Of a DNA stretch of 64,000 bases, positions 40,054-49,050 are shown one piece after another. Each line of letters starts with the position of its first letter. The first letter of the stretch is position 1. The notes below the pieces were generated by a model. That model worked only from the letters and a program-made list of their open reading frames with translations. It did no database searches and was not told the origin of the DNA. The position numbers and the translations under genes are program-made. Origin of the DNA: Vibrio gigantis (GTDB lineage Bacteria; Pseudomonadota; Gammaproteobacteria; Enterobacterales; Vibrionaceae); the NCBI RefSeq assembly GCF_024347515.1, contig NZ_AP025492.1, forward strand, positions 2,976,001-3,040,000, read 5' to 3'.

Positions 40054-40146
40054 TGGCGGTGAGGGAGGGATTCGAACCCTCGATGCAGCTACAAACCACA
40101 TACTCCCTTAGCAGGGGAGCGCCTTCGGCCACTCGGCCACCTCACC
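40054..40146 (-). tRNA. tRNA-Ser(GCT), copy 1
   Basis: 93-base class II tRNA with encoded CCA, long variable arm and anticodon GCT in CTGCTAA. It differs from copy 2 by a single D-arm base (GAGTGG versus GAGAGG). Confidence 0.96.
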
Positions 40147-40190
40147 TAATTCATTATTCTCACATCACTTACAAGTAAGAGAAGAGAGAA

Positions 40191-40267
40191 TGGCGCGTCC
40201 TGGAGGATTCGAACCTCCGACCGCCTGGTTCGTAGCCAGGTACTCTATCCAGCTGAGCTAAGGACGC
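40191..40267 (-). tRNA. tRNA-Arg(ACG), copy 8, acceptor form B
   Basis: 77-base tRNA matching copy 2; lies between the two tRNA-Ser genes. Confidence 0.97.
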
Positions 40268-40310
40268 ACATTTACATTGTCTAAGTTGCTAACTTTAGAC
40301 TCGCAAGAAA

Positions 40311-40403
40311 TGGCGGTGAGGGAGGGATTCGAACCCTCGATGCAGCTACAAACCACATACTCCCTTAGCAGGGGAGCGCCTTCGGCCTCTCGGCCACCTC
40401 ACC
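40311..40403 (-). tRNA. tRNA-Ser(GCT), copy 2
   Basis: 93-base class II tRNA with anticodon GCT and encoded CCA; promoter-proximal member of the leftward array. Confidence 0.96.
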
Positions 40404-40418
40404 GTCTTGCGGAGGCAC

Positions 40419-40446
40419 ATATTACGTTTTACCGAAAATATGTCAA
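40419..40446 (-). promoter_or_regulatory. Promoter of the tRNA array
   Basis: On the minus strand a perfect -35 TTGACA (40441-40446) is followed after 16 bases by TAATAT (40419-40424), then GC-rich GTGCCTCCGC, a discriminator typical of stringently controlled stable RNA promoters. It lies just upstream of the first tRNA-Ser. Confidence 0.85.
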
Positions 40447-40832
40447 ACACTTTATTGAAAAAAATTGGACAAAAACACTCAACCGTTTGCTATTTAATCA
40501 AAGCGCTTGCAAATTGAACTTATAACATTCAAATCGCGCTTTTTCCCTTAAAAATTAAGGTGAAAGATTGGCAATAATAAACAGCCGAAAACAATTATCT
40601 AATTTTTCCAGCAGCAAGTGCTACCGCTGATGGCACAATACTACGGGATGCGAATTTGCGCCATAGGGGAAGCTAATAAATCTTGAGTTTTGCCAAACAA
40701 AATACAGAGCAACCGTCCTGTTCAACCTTGTCTGTATCTCACAGCATCACAAAGCAATCATTTCACCACGTTGAGGCTAATCCGTCATCCACCCTATCTA
40801 TATCCAAATGAGGGGTTCTACTCTCCATGATC

Positions 40833-40859
40833 AAAAAAGGCTAGCAACAATGCTAGCCT
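40833..40859 (-). terminator. Terminator of csrA
   Basis: AGGCTAGCA and TGCTAGCCT form a stem with a four-base loop, followed on the minus strand by a T-run (TTTTTT). It lies 19 bases past the csrA stop. Confidence 0.88.
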
Positions 40860-40877
40860 CTTCTCTACGCAAAAGTA

Positions 40878-41075
40878 TTAGTAGTTGCCAGATGCAACGT
40901 TACCATTACCTTTTTCAGCTTGAATGCGCATGTAGATCTCTTCACGGTGAACAGATACTTCTTTAGGTGCGTTAACACCGATACGTACTTGGTTACCTTT
41001 AACGCCTAGTACAGTAACTGTTACTTCATCACCAATCATCAGTGTTTCGCCAACGCGGCGAGTCAAAATTAGCAT
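40878..41075 (-). CDS. csrA: Carbon storage regulator CsrA
   Basis: Post-transcriptional regulator that binds GGA motifs in mRNA leaders and is sequestered by CsrB-type sRNAs; in vibrios it also feeds into the quorum-sensing circuit. The 65-residue protein [27 protein letters not shown] is canonical, with the C-terminal [14 protein letters not shown] that completes the RNA surface. Neighbours lysC-alaS-recA on one side and tRNA-Ser/Arg genes on the other are the usual context. Confidence 0.98.
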   Translation of the reverse strand: MLILTRRVGETLMIGDEVTVTVLGVKGNQVRIGVNAPKEVSVHREEIYMRIQAEKGNGNVASGNY

Positions 41076-41167
41076 TCTTTGCTCCTTGAGTAATCTCTAA
41101 ATTTATCTAGCTACGAGAGCATTATCCAACAAAAGTTATATTTTCGTAAACTATCGATTGAGTTTAT

Positions 41168-42349
41168 TTAACCAAAATGCACTTCTTTTTTAGGATAACC
41201 CTGTGTTTCACGCGCTACGATGTATGCATTGTGTAATATGTTAGCAGCCATATCGACTTGCGTTGGTGATATCACCAAAGTTAAAGACTGCTGCTGCAAT
41301 AAGTGATGCTGTACATCAATTTCGCCTTCAGACAACAATCCATGTGAACTGACCACAATTTCTTGTGTTCGGCTTCCTACCACAGTTAACAAACTAACCT
41401 GTTCACTATTACGGATTTTCTCGTCAAAAACTAGTTTTAATTTGGCACTTATGTCTTGTTTAATAATGAGTGCTGCCCGTTCTGTTTCCTCGATCACACT
41501 ACAGACTTCGATCCCCAACAACTGGCATTGTGAAATGAAAGACGGTAAGTCTTCATTCAAACACTCAATACGCACCATATCTCTTTGGATAGCGATACCA
41601 GCAATATCATTCAAACACTGATTACCTGCGATCAATGTACCCTCGCCTTGTTCAAAGCTTGAAAGCACCCGCAATGGCACGTTGTGCTGCCACGCATACT
41701 GAACACACGGAAGGTGCAAAACCTTAGCGCCTCGGCGAGCCATCTCTTCCATAGAAGGGAAGTCTAAAGTATCCAATTTTTTAGATTGCTTTACGACTCT
41801 AGGATCACAAGAGTAAACACCATCTACATCAGTATAAATCTGGCACTCTTTCGCCCCCAATGCGCCAGCAAGAGCTACCGCTGTAGTATCAGAACCACCG
41901 CGGCCTAATGTTGTGATATCGCCTTTCGCATTGAATCCTTGGAAGCCTGCAACAATGACAATCTGGTTGTCATCTAACAGAGCTTGAATAGGAGCAGTAT
42001 CAATACGCTCAATCGCTGCATTATTATGATTAGAATCAGTGTGTATCTTGGCTTGATAGCCAGTCATCGATGTCGCTTCATAACCTAACTTGTGTAACGT
42101 CATTGCTAACAAAGCCATGGATACTTGCTCGCCAGCCGTTAACAACACATCCAGTTCTCTAGCGTTTGGTACGCTATCAATTTGTGTGGCTAAGTTAACT
42201 AACCGATTTGTTTCACCTGACATAGCAGAAACGACAACCACGATCTGGTTCCCTTCATTTTTCGCTTCAATGATTTTTTCTGCTACATGGTGAATTCGTT
42301 CAATTGAACCCACCGACGTTCCACCAAATTTCTGCACGATAAGAGGCAT
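41168..42349 (-). CDS. lysC: Aspartate kinase
   Basis: Phosphorylates aspartate at the head of lysine, threonine and methionine synthesis. The protein starts MPLIVQKFGGTSVGS, the kinase-specific KFGGTSV motif, has GFQGFNAKGDITTLGRGGSDTTA (aspartate site) and a C-terminal pair of ACT domains for feedback control. A GTG at 42355 is in frame; the ATG at 42349 gives the family start and 393 residues. It has no DNA-binding or homoserine dehydrogenase domain, so it is a monofunctional enzyme. The upstream spacer is too short for a lysine riboswitch. Confidence 0.95.
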   Translation of the reverse strand: MPLIVQKFGGTSVGSIERIHHVAEKIIEAKNEGNQIVVVVSAMSGETNRLVNLATQIDSVPNARELDVLLTAGEQVSMALLAMTLHKLGYEATSMTGYQAKIHTDSNHNNAAIERIDTAPIQALLDDNQIVIVAGFQGFNAKGDITTLGRGGSDTTAVALAGALGAKECQIYTDVDGVYSCDPRVVKQSKKLDTLDFPSMEEMARRGAKVLHLPCVQYAWQHNVPLRVLSSFEQGEGTLIAGNQCLNDIAGIAIQRDMVRIECLNEDLPSFISQCQLLGIEVCSVIEETERAALIIKQDISAKLKLVFDEKIRNSEQVSLLTVVGSRTQEIVVSSHGLLSEGEIDVQHHLLQQQSLTLVISPTQVDMAANILHNAYIVARETQGYPKKEVHFG

Positions 42350-42434
42350 TTTCACCCGTCCTCACCTTCCCAAGACCAATGTCTATATATGACAAAAAAA
42401 CACATACTCCGCGTCAGGGCGAAGCAATAAAAAA

Positions 42435-42476
42435 TTAACCAAGAAGTCTAACGTCACCATTAGACTTCTTGGTTAA
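42435..42476 (-). terminator. Second terminator downstream of alaS
   Basis: TTAACCAAGAAGTCTA and TAGACTTCTTGGTTAA form a perfect 16-base-pair stem with a ten-base loop, then TTTTTT on the minus strand. Confidence 0.85.
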
Positions 42477-42520
42477 TCTCAATCAAACCTTGTTTAAGCA
42501 CGCTTCCAATAGGCAAAATA

Positions 42521-42552
42521 AAAGATGCCCAATCAACTGATTGGGCATCTTT
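42521..42552 (-). terminator. First terminator downstream of alaS
   Basis: AAAGATGCCCAATCA and TGATTGGGCATCTTT form a perfect 15-base-pair stem with a two-base loop 18 bases past the alaS stop, followed on the minus strand by TATTTTG. Confidence 0.85.
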
Positions 42553-42569
42553 ATATCAATTACTTAAGC

Positions 42570-45152
42570 TTAAAGACGCTCTTCTAGCCAAGTACGAACA
42601 GATTTAAGCGCTTCTGGTAGTGCTTCAACGTCAGTACCGCCTGCTTGAGCCATATCTGGACGACCGCCGCCTTTACCGCCAACTTGCTCAGCAACCATCT
42701 TAACTAGGTCACCCGCTTTAACTTTGCCGATAAGATCTTTGGTTACGCCAGCAATCAAGCCAACTTTACCGTCTGCTACGTTCGCGATCAGGATGATGCC
42801 GCTACCTACTTGGTTTTTAGCGTTATCAACCATAGTACGTAAGTTCTTGTTGTCTGCGCCTTCAATTGCAGCAACCAAAACTTTAGTACCAGAGATCTCT
42901 TCGACTTTACCCATGATGTTTGCGCTTTCTGCAGCAGCCATCTTTTCTTTAAGCAGTTGGATTTCTTTCTCTAGAGATTTCGCTTTCTTAGCTGATTCAG
43001 CCAGTTTCTCTTCGTAAGCATTAGCCTGAGCTTCTACTGCATCTAGAGCAGCTTCACCCGTTACCGCTTCAATACGACGAATACCGGCAGCGATACCACC
43101 TTCAGAAATGATCTTGAACAGGCCGATATCACCCGTGTTGCTTGCGTGGATACCACCACAAAGCTCAGTAGAGAAATCGCCCATAGACAGAACGCGAACT
43201 TCATCATCGTACTTCTCGCCAAACAGTGCCATTGCACCTTTTTCTTTCGCTGACTCGATGTCCATGATGTTGGTTTCAATCACGTGGTTCTTACGAACTT
43301 GTGCATTCACCAAGCGCTCTACTTCTTTAATCTGTGCCGGTGTTACCGCTTCAAGGTTAGAGAAATCAAAGCGTAGGTTGTCTGGCTTAACTAAAGAACC
43401 TTTCTGAGCAACATGCTCACCTAGGACTTCACGCAGTGCAGAATGAAGTAAGTGAGTTGCAGAGTGGTTTAGTGAGATAGCAGCACGACGCTCAGCGTCA
43501 ACCGTTGCTTCTACTTTATCGCCTTTAGCAAATACACCTTCAACTAGCTCACCGTGGTGCGCAAATGCGTTACCTAGTTTCTGAGTATCTTGCACTTTGA
43601 AAAGACCTGAAGCTGTTTTTAGTGTACCAGCATCACCACATTGGCCGCCTGACTCAGCGTAGAATGGTGTCTCTTCAAGGATGATGATTGCTTTGTCGCC
43701 CGCTGATAGTGAAGATACTTCTTCGCCGTCAACGAATAGCGCAGAAATTTCACCAGCGCCTTCAGTACCAGTGTAGCCACAGAACTCAGTGTTGGTGTCT
43801 ACTTTGATCGTCGCGTTGTAATCAGTGCCGAATTGGCCAGCTTCACGTGCACGCTGACGCTGTGCTTCCATCGCCTTCTCAAAGCCTTCTTCATCGATAG
43901 TAAAGTCGCGTTCGCGAGCTACATCGTTAGTAAGGTCAGCTGGGAAGCCGTATGTATCGTAAAGTTTGAAAACTGTTTCGCCGTCAAGCTCTTTGCCTTC
44001 AAGTGCGTCTAGTGCGTCATTAAGAATAACCATGCCGCGCTCTAGGGTACGACCGAAGTTCTCTTCTTCAATGCGAAGTACTTTTTCAACAAGCTCTTGC
44101 TGTTTCTTAAGTTCATCTGCCGCAGAGCCCATCACTTCAGCCAGTACACCCACAAGTTTGTGGAAGAACACGCCTTGTGCACCAAGCTTGTTACCGTGAC
44201 GAACTGCACGACGAATAATACGACGTAGAACGTAGCCACGACCTTCGTTTGAAGGCATAACACCGTCAGCGATTAGGAATGAACAAGAACGGATGTGGTC
44301 AGCAATAACGCGTAACGATTGGTTAGATAGGTCGTCATGACCCACAACTTCAGCTGTCGCTTTGATTAGCTTTTGGAATACATCAATTTCGTAGTTAGAG
44401 TGAACGCCCTGCATGATTGCAGAGATACGCTCAATACCCATACCTGTATCTACAGCAGGCTTAGGTAGCGGTTCCATTGTGCCGTCAGCGTGACGGTTGA
44501 ACTGCATGAATACGTTGTTCCAGATCTCGATGAAACGGTCACCATCTTCTTCAGGTGTACCAGGGCGGCCGCCCCAGATGTGCTCACCGTGATCGTAGAA
44601 AATTTCAGTACATGGACCACAAGGACCTGTGTCACCCATTGTCCAGAAGTTATCAGACTCGAACTGTTTACCGCCTTCTTTGTCGCCGATGCGAACGATA
44701 CGGTCAGCAGGTACACCTACTTTCTTGTTCCAGATATCGAATGCTTCATCATCCGTCTCGTATACCGTTACCAGTAGACGATCTTTTGGCAGTTGAAGAG
44801 TTTCAGTCAAGAATTCCCAAGCAAACGCAATCGCTTCTTCTTTGAAGTAATCACCAAAGCTGAAGTTACCTAGCATTTCGAAGAATGTGTGGTGACGAGC
44901 CGTGAAACCTACGTTTTCAAGGTCGTTGTGTTTGCCACCCGCACGTACACAACGCTGAGCCGTAGTTGCTCGTGTGTAGGCACGCTTTTCGGCGCCTAGG
45001 AAGCAATCTTTGAATTGGTTCATACCTGCGTTAGTAAATAGCAGGGTTGGATCGTTATGTGGAACTAACGATGAACTGTCTACGATTTGGTGTTCTTTGC
45101 TCTCAAAGAACTTAAGGAACGCGTTGCGAACCTCATCAGTGCTCATGTACAT
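42570..45152 (-). CDS. alaS: Alanyl-tRNA synthetase
   Basis: Charges tRNA-Ala and edits mischarged Ser/Gly. The 860-residue protein has the class II catalytic core ([28 protein letters not shown]), the editing domain with [24 protein letters not shown] and the C-terminal glycine-rich [15 protein letters not shown]. It begins at ATG 45152, six bases from AGGAAG; a second ATG at 45146 is a minor alternative. Two strong terminators follow. recX is absent between this gene and recA. Confidence 0.98.
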   Translation of the reverse strand: MYMSTDEVRNAFLKFFESKEHQIVDSSSLVPHNDPTLLFTNAGMNQFKDCFLGAEKRAYTRATTAQRCVRAGGKHNDLENVGFTARHHTFFEMLGNFSFGDYFKEEAIAFAWEFLTETLQLPKDRLLVTVYETDDEAFDIWNKKVGVPADRIVRIGDKEGGKQFESDNFWTMGDTGPCGPCTEIFYDHGEHIWGGRPGTPEEDGDRFIEIWNNVFMQFNRHADGTMEPLPKPAVDTGMGIERISAIMQGVHSNYEIDVFQKLIKATAEVVGHDDLSNQSLRVIADHIRSCSFLIADGVMPSNEGRGYVLRRIIRRAVRHGNKLGAQGVFFHKLVGVLAEVMGSAADELKKQQELVEKVLRIEEENFGRTLERGMVILNDALDALEGKELDGETVFKLYDTYGFPADLTNDVARERDFTIDEEGFEKAMEAQRQRAREAGQFGTDYNATIKVDTNTEFCGYTGTEGAGEISALFVDGEEVSSLSAGDKAIIILEETPFYAESGGQCGDAGTLKTASGLFKVQDTQKLGNAFAHHGELVEGVFAKGDKVEATVDAERRAAISLNHSATHLLHSALREVLGEHVAQKGSLVKPDNLRFDFSNLEAVTPAQIKEVERLVNAQVRKNHVIETNIMDIESAKEKGAMALFGEKYDDEVRVLSMGDFSTELCGGIHASNTGDIGLFKIISEGGIAAGIRRIEAVTGEAALDAVEAQANAYEEKLAESAKKAKSLEKEIQLLKEKMAAAESANIMGKVEEISGTKVLVAAIEGADNKNLRTMVDNAKNQVGSGIILIANVADGKVGLIAGVTKDLIGKVKAGDLVKMVAEQVGGKGGGRPDMAQAGGTDVEALPEALKSVRTWLEERL

Positions 45153-45484
45153 GCAGCTCTTCCTGAAAATAGTCGAGTTAGAATTTTGCCGTATTGTAGA
45201 TCATGGTTAAGGCTTCGACTAGTTTTCTTGTAGAAAAGACACCCTTGGGCAGGATTTTAGTGGGAATTCGATAAAATGAAGAATATTCCACTATATCTAG
45301 CCGTGGAAAAGCAGAACTAAATTGGCGGCCTAGCAACTAAGAAACTCAGTCAACGAAAGAGAGCTAACCAAAGACATGCACGACGGAACTGAACAAATGA
45401 AAAAGCCCCGCAAAAAATATGCGAGGCTTTAAATTCTTTCCAAGTAGATGCTTCTTTTAAACACCCACTCTATAAGACGTTAGC
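45153..45484. other. Intergenic region between recA and alaS
   Basis: 332 bases holding the recA terminator (45401-45430) and the alaS promoter. No recX or remnant of it could be seen in any frame; a recX of usual size (about 450 bases) would not fit. Confidence 0.6.
45401..45430 (-). terminator. Terminator of recA
   Basis: AAAGCC...GC and GC...GGCTTT pair around a nine-base loop with one mismatch; the minus strand continues with TTTTTCATTTG. About 55 bases past recA. Confidence 0.8.
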
Positions 45485-46525
45485 TTATAGCTCTTCGTTC
45501 TCTTCTTCTTTCTCTACGTCTTTCTCTTCAAGAACAGCAGGAGTCAGTAGCAACTCACGAAGTTTAGTATCAATCTCTAGAGCAACCTCAGGGTTTTCAC
45601 GTAGGTATTTACCAGCGTTAGCTTTACCTTGGCCGATCTTGTCGCCCTTGTAGCTGTACCAAGCGCCGGCTTTTTCTACCAGCTTGTTCTTAACGCCTAA
45701 ATCGATAAGCTCACCTTCACGGTTGAAGCCTTTGCCGTATAGGATTTGAGTTTCAGCTTGTTTAAACGGTGCAGCAATCTTGTTCTTAACAACCTTGATA
45801 CGCGTTTCGTTACCAACAACCTCATCACCATCTTTGATCGCACCAGTACGGCGGATATCAAGACGAACAGATGCGTAGAACTTAAGAGCGTTACCACCCG
45901 TTGTTGTTTCTGGGTTACCAAACATCACACCAATCTTCATACGGATTTGGTTGATGAAGATAGCCATACAGTTAGACTGCTTAAGGTTACCAGTTAGCTT
46001 ACGCATCGCTTGAGAAAGCATACGAGCCTGAAGACCCATGTGGCTATCGCCCATTTCGCCTTCGATTTCAGCTTTTGGTGTTAGTGCTGCTACTGAGTCA
46101 ATAACAAGTACATCGATTGCACCAGAACGAGCCAGTGCATCACAGATTTCTAGCGCTTGCTCACCTGTATCTGGTTGAGAAACAAGAAGCGCATCGATAT
46201 CAACACCAAGCTTTTGAGCGTAGATAGGGTCTAGTGCGTGTTCCGCATCAACGAAAGCACACGTCTTGCCCACCTTTTGTGCTGCAGCAATAAGCTCAAG
46301 CGTTAACGTTGTTTTACCTGATGATTCTGGACCGTAAACTTCTACGATACGTCCCATCGGCAGGCCACCAGCACCTAGTGCGATATCTAGAGATAGAGAA
46401 CCAGTAGAAATAGTTTCTACGTCCATTGTGCGGTTATCACCAAGACGCATGATAGAACCTTTACCAAATTGCTTTTCAATCTGACCAAGGGCTGCGGCTA
46501 ACGCTTTTTGTTTATTCTCGTCCAT
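45485..46525 (-). CDS. recA: Recombinase A
   Basis: DNA strand-exchange ATPase and SOS coprotease. The protein starts [23 protein letters not shown] (46525) with GGAG upstream; the frame to 46537 adds MEIE without support. Walker A GPESSGKT is at 65-72 and the L1/L2 regions are normal. The C terminus ends in an acidic tail ([14 protein letters not shown]) that restrains filament formation. A LexA box lies 88 bases upstream. Confidence 0.98.
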   Translation of the reverse strand: MDENKQKALAAALGQIEKQFGKGSIMRLGDNRTMDVETISTGSLSLDIALGAGGLPMGRIVEVYGPESSGKTTLTLELIAAAQKVGKTCAFVDAEHALDPIYAQKLGVDIDALLVSQPDTGEQALEICDALARSGAIDVLVIDSVAALTPKAEIEGEMGDSHMGLQARMLSQAMRKLTGNLKQSNCMAIFINQIRMKIGVMFGNPETTTGGNALKFYASVRLDIRRTGAIKDGDEVVGNETRIKVVKNKIAAPFKQAETQILYGKGFNREGELIDLGVKNKLVEKAGAWYSYKGDKIGQGKANAGKYLRENPEVALEIDTKLRELLLTPAVLEEKDVEKEEENEEL

Positions 46526-46612
46526 TTCTATCTCCACATAATCGGTTGTCTCAACAAGCGATCTAGAATCTATTTCTAACCCACATAGGGGTGACTAATT
46601 GGCTTTTATTAT

Positions 46613-46630
46613 ACTGTTGATTCATACAGT
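46613..46630. promoter_or_regulatory. LexA (SOS) box of recA
   Basis: ACTGTTGATTCATACAGT contains the perfect CTGT-N8-ACAG arrangement of gammaproteobacterial LexA boxes. It lies between recA and pncC, positioned to repress recA. Confidence 0.9.
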
Positions 46631-46664
46631 GTCTATACCTGTATGAAAATAATTTGTACAAATG

Positions 46665-47162
46665 TTACTTACCTTCCATTGATAGGTAATCATAAATAAC
46701 TTGCAGGGCATGGTGCGTGGCTTGTTGGCGTACTTGTGATCTATCACCTGTAAATACATTCGTTTCCACTTTATCCCAGCCGTTTAATGCCTTCCAAGCA
46801 AAACAGACGGTACCAACAGGCTTCTCTTCTGTGCCGCCGCCTGGGCCAGCAATACCGCTGATCGACACAGAAATAGTGCCATTTGAATGTTGTAGCGCTC
46901 CCTTGGCCATTTCTATCACCACAGGTTCACTCACCGCGCCGAATTCAACCAAGGTTTCAAGCTGAACACCAATCATCTCTTGCTTAGCTTCGTTACTGTA
47001 AGTGACAAAAGCACGATCAAACCATCCAGAGCTACCCGCCACATCAGTGACAGCCGTTGCTACACCGCCGCCAGTACAAGATTCAGCGGTCACTAATACT
47101 TGTTTGTGTTTAGCGAGTAAATGTCCAAGCTGTTCACTAAGGTCTTGAGTCATCTGCATCAT
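46665..47162 (-). CDS. pncC: Nicotinamide-nucleotide amidohydrolase PncC (CinA C-terminal domain)
   Basis: Deamidates nicotinamide mononucleotide to nicotinate mononucleotide for NAD recycling. The protein consists only of the CinA C-terminal domain: LVTAESCTGGGVATAVTDVAGSSGWFDRAFVTYSNEAK, with the catalytic serine in AESCTGG, and SISGIAGPGGGTEEKPVGTV. The frame opens at 47258, but three ATGs near 47162 match the family start, and 47162 has AGGGA six bases upstream (165 residues). It is next to recA, as in many gammaproteobacteria; normally mutS follows on its other side, which here is displaced by an island. Confidence 0.92.
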   Translation of the reverse strand: MMQMTQDLSEQLGHLLAKHKQVLVTAESCTGGGVATAVTDVAGSSGWFDRAFVTYSNEAKQEMIGVQLETLVEFGAVSEPVVIEMAKGALQHSNGTISVSISGIAGPGGGTEEKPVGTVCFAWKALNGWDKVETNVFTGDRSQVRQQATHHALQVIYDYLSMEGK

Positions 47163-47569
47163 CAGCTTCCCTTTATTTACTGTCATATCATTTGGATTCG
47201 CATCTTTTCGCATCAGCCGCTTTTCGCACGAAACGCTTTCACGTATCCTAAGCCGCAATAGAAATAAACGAAAGAAGTTAACTGTGAAAGCCGATCAAAA
47301 ACATACTCCTGATGCATTAGTATGTAATCACATTAAAAACAACAACTTAAATCAATTAAAATTTAAAAGCCATACTTTTACCTACACTAGCCCAAAAAGC
47401 TAACTCATTGATAGAAAAGAAATCTTAGCTCTCTATCTCGAATGATTACTTTTTGTCCACACCTGCAAAGTTTCAAGTTACAAACTAAAGTATTCTACAA
47501 ACCTAAAACTCCGTGACATCCTATATCCTCGAAACAAAAAAAGAGGGCCTTAACCTGCCCCTCTCAAAT
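47163..47569. other. Backbone/island junction region
   Basis: About 400 bases between pncC and the AlpA-like gene. It must contain the pncC promoter and includes the island gene's terminator (47535-47563). It is rich in A+T runs and has no trustworthy ORF. The island boundary probably lies here, but no direct repeat or integrase is visible. Confidence 0.5.
47535..47563 (-). terminator. Terminator of the AlpA-like gene
   Basis: GAGGGC and GCCCCTC pair with one bulge around an eight-base loop; the minus strand continues with TTTTTTTG. It is about 10 bases past the AlpA-like stop. Confidence 0.75.
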
Positions 47570-47764
47570 CTATATGCTCTGCCTTTCCGCGACTTGTGCT
47601 TTTATCCAGTTCTGAATGTCACTTTCAACCCAAGCAACTGAGCGACGGCTCAATCGTACTTGCTTTGGGAACCGACATTCTCTTATGCCCCTGTAGATAG
47701 CAGAGCGACTCAAAGTCGTCATTTCAATCACAGCTTCTAATTTTATTAACTTAATTTTATTCAT
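47570..47764 (-). CDS. AlpA-family transcriptional regulator
   Basis: Small MerR-like helix-turn-helix activator of the AlpA type, common in prophages and integrative islands where it turns on integrase or excision genes. The 64-residue protein from ATG 47764 reads MNKIKLIKLEAVIEMTTLSRSAIYRGIRECRFPKQVRLSRRSVAWVESDIQNWI, the complete AlpA motif; the longer frame adds unrelated sequence. It marks the beginning of the island. No integrase is within the window for it to control. Confidence 0.9.
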   Translation of the reverse strand: MNKIKLIKLEAVIEMTTLSRSAIYRGIRECRFPKQVRLSRRSVAWVESDIQNWIKAQVAERQSI

Positions 47765-47974
47765 GTCATGCCTACCTGAATGTTGATGTTCACGGTAATG
47801 ACATATATCTAAAATATTTTGGATGACGCCGCCAACTCCTTCCAGCATTATCTATCGCAAAAAAAATGAAACCCTTCCAACCTATATGGCTGAAAGGGCT
47901 TTTTCATTAACTAAGAACATAACCCGCATAATAAATTGCTCATCGAAATACAAAAGAGAGCATAGGTTTTCACA

Positions 47975-49042
47975 TCACAACGTTGGCGCTTTACTGTCCA
48001 ACCACCCTTGTTCACGCAATCGATTCCAAGCAGCCAAAATATGAGCTGATTTCATATTTGCTTTTCTCGCACTCCAACCATGAACACTATTAATCACATC
48101 TTCACTCGTTAGAACTTTATCACCATATTCCTGAGTTGCTACCCAATGAACAGTTGATAGTAGCTCCATACCATTTTGAGACTCAAACCCTTCTATTAGC
48201 TTGGCAACCTTATCAAAGCGCTGTTTAGTCTCTGTATGCTGGTCAAGGTAATTAAGAGCCTCAGTTACAGCATCGCCTTTAAGCTCAATCGGTGTTTCAG
48301 GCTTATTTAGACCATCGGCATAACCTGAAATAAAATGGCCTTCCATTTTATCGAGCACGTGACGAAGTACATCAGCATAAGGACCATAGTGATGCTTTTG
48401 AAAGACAACCTTGTTTAATGGCTCACCAACCGCTGTTAGAAAGTACACGAGCTTCTGTACTTCAAGTAAAGATAAGCGATAACCAAATCCCGTTGACACA
48501 TAGCGCTCTATCAAGCCAAGCACAGCCGCTCGGCCCGTTGTCATAGCCGGTCGTTTAGTTTTATTTAGCATAGCTTCTGCTTTAGGTGCTGCTTGTGGTG
48601 GGTAGATCCGCCATTCAACATCAGGCATATCAGCTAAATGTTCTTTAATGAGCAACTCGACTTGTTGCCAAGGTAATCCTCCCAAACCACTACCTAATGC
48701 TGGGATAGCGACCGATTTAAGTTCTAAGCGCTTTACTTCCGCTTTCAAGCTATTTAAACCTTGCTCTATAAAATCAAGCTTAGAGTGGCCTTTCCAATGT
48801 GCTTTTGTTGGAAAATTAATCACATAAAATGGTGCACTGATTGAGTTTAGAGGTACGGATAATACTTGCCCGATTACGAGAGATTTATCATCACATGCTT
48901 TCTTATAAGCTTTAAAGTTATCAGGAAATGCTTTTTTAAATTGTAGAGCCAAGCCTTTCCCCATCACGCCTACCGTATTTACGGTATTGATGATAGCGTC
49001 AGCCTGATCATGCAAAATATTACCTGTCTGATAAATGATCAT
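47975..49042 (-). CDS. darG: DarG antitoxin: macro-domain DNA ADP-ribosyl glycohydrolase with C-terminal domain
   Basis: Antitoxin that removes ADP-ribose from DNA and binds DarT. Residues 1 to about 155 form a macro domain with GNILHDQADAIINTVNTVGVMGKGLA and ALGSGLGGLPW. The C-terminal half contains SLLEVQKLVYFL, then FQKHHYGPYADVLRHVL, which resembles the Panacea (DUF4065) antitoxin motif. The start is set at 49042 (MIIYQTGNIL) with AGAGGT upstream; 355 residues. It follows the toxin gene by eight bases, the usual toxin-first order. Both motifs appear intact. Confidence 0.9.
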   Translation of the reverse strand: MIIYQTGNILHDQADAIINTVNTVGVMGKGLALQFKKAFPDNFKAYKKACDDKSLVIGQVLSVPLNSISAPFYVINFPTKAHWKGHSKLDFIEQGLNSLKAEVKRLELKSVAIPALGSGLGGLPWQQVELLIKEHLADMPDVEWRIYPPQAAPKAEAMLNKTKRPAMTTGRAAVLGLIERYVSTGFGYRLSLLEVQKLVYFLTAVGEPLNKVVFQKHHYGPYADVLRHVLDKMEGHFISGYADGLNKPETPIELKGDAVTEALNYLDQHTETKQRFDKVAKLIEGFESQNGMELLSTVHWVATQEYGDKVLTSEDVINSVHGWSARKANMKSAHILAAWNRLREQGWLDSKAPTL

Positions 49043-49050
49043 AGTAACCT

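Larger units (their letters stand above)
40404..40877. promoter_or_regulatory. Intergenic region between the tRNA array and csrA
   Basis: About 470 bases. The left end holds a consensus promoter for the tRNAs (40419-40446) and the right end the csrA terminator (40833-40859). The central 380 bases show no ORF I trust and no clear structure. Confidence 0.6.

Noticed and set aside
42350..42434. Lysine riboswitch upstream of lysC
   Set aside because: Only about 85 bases lie between the alaS terminator and the lysC start, too few for the riboswitch, and no fitting stems are visible.
47765..47974. Terminator-like hairpin after darG (AAACCCTTCC with GAAAGGG)
   Set aside because: The stem has mismatches and the orientation is ambiguous; not strong enough to list.
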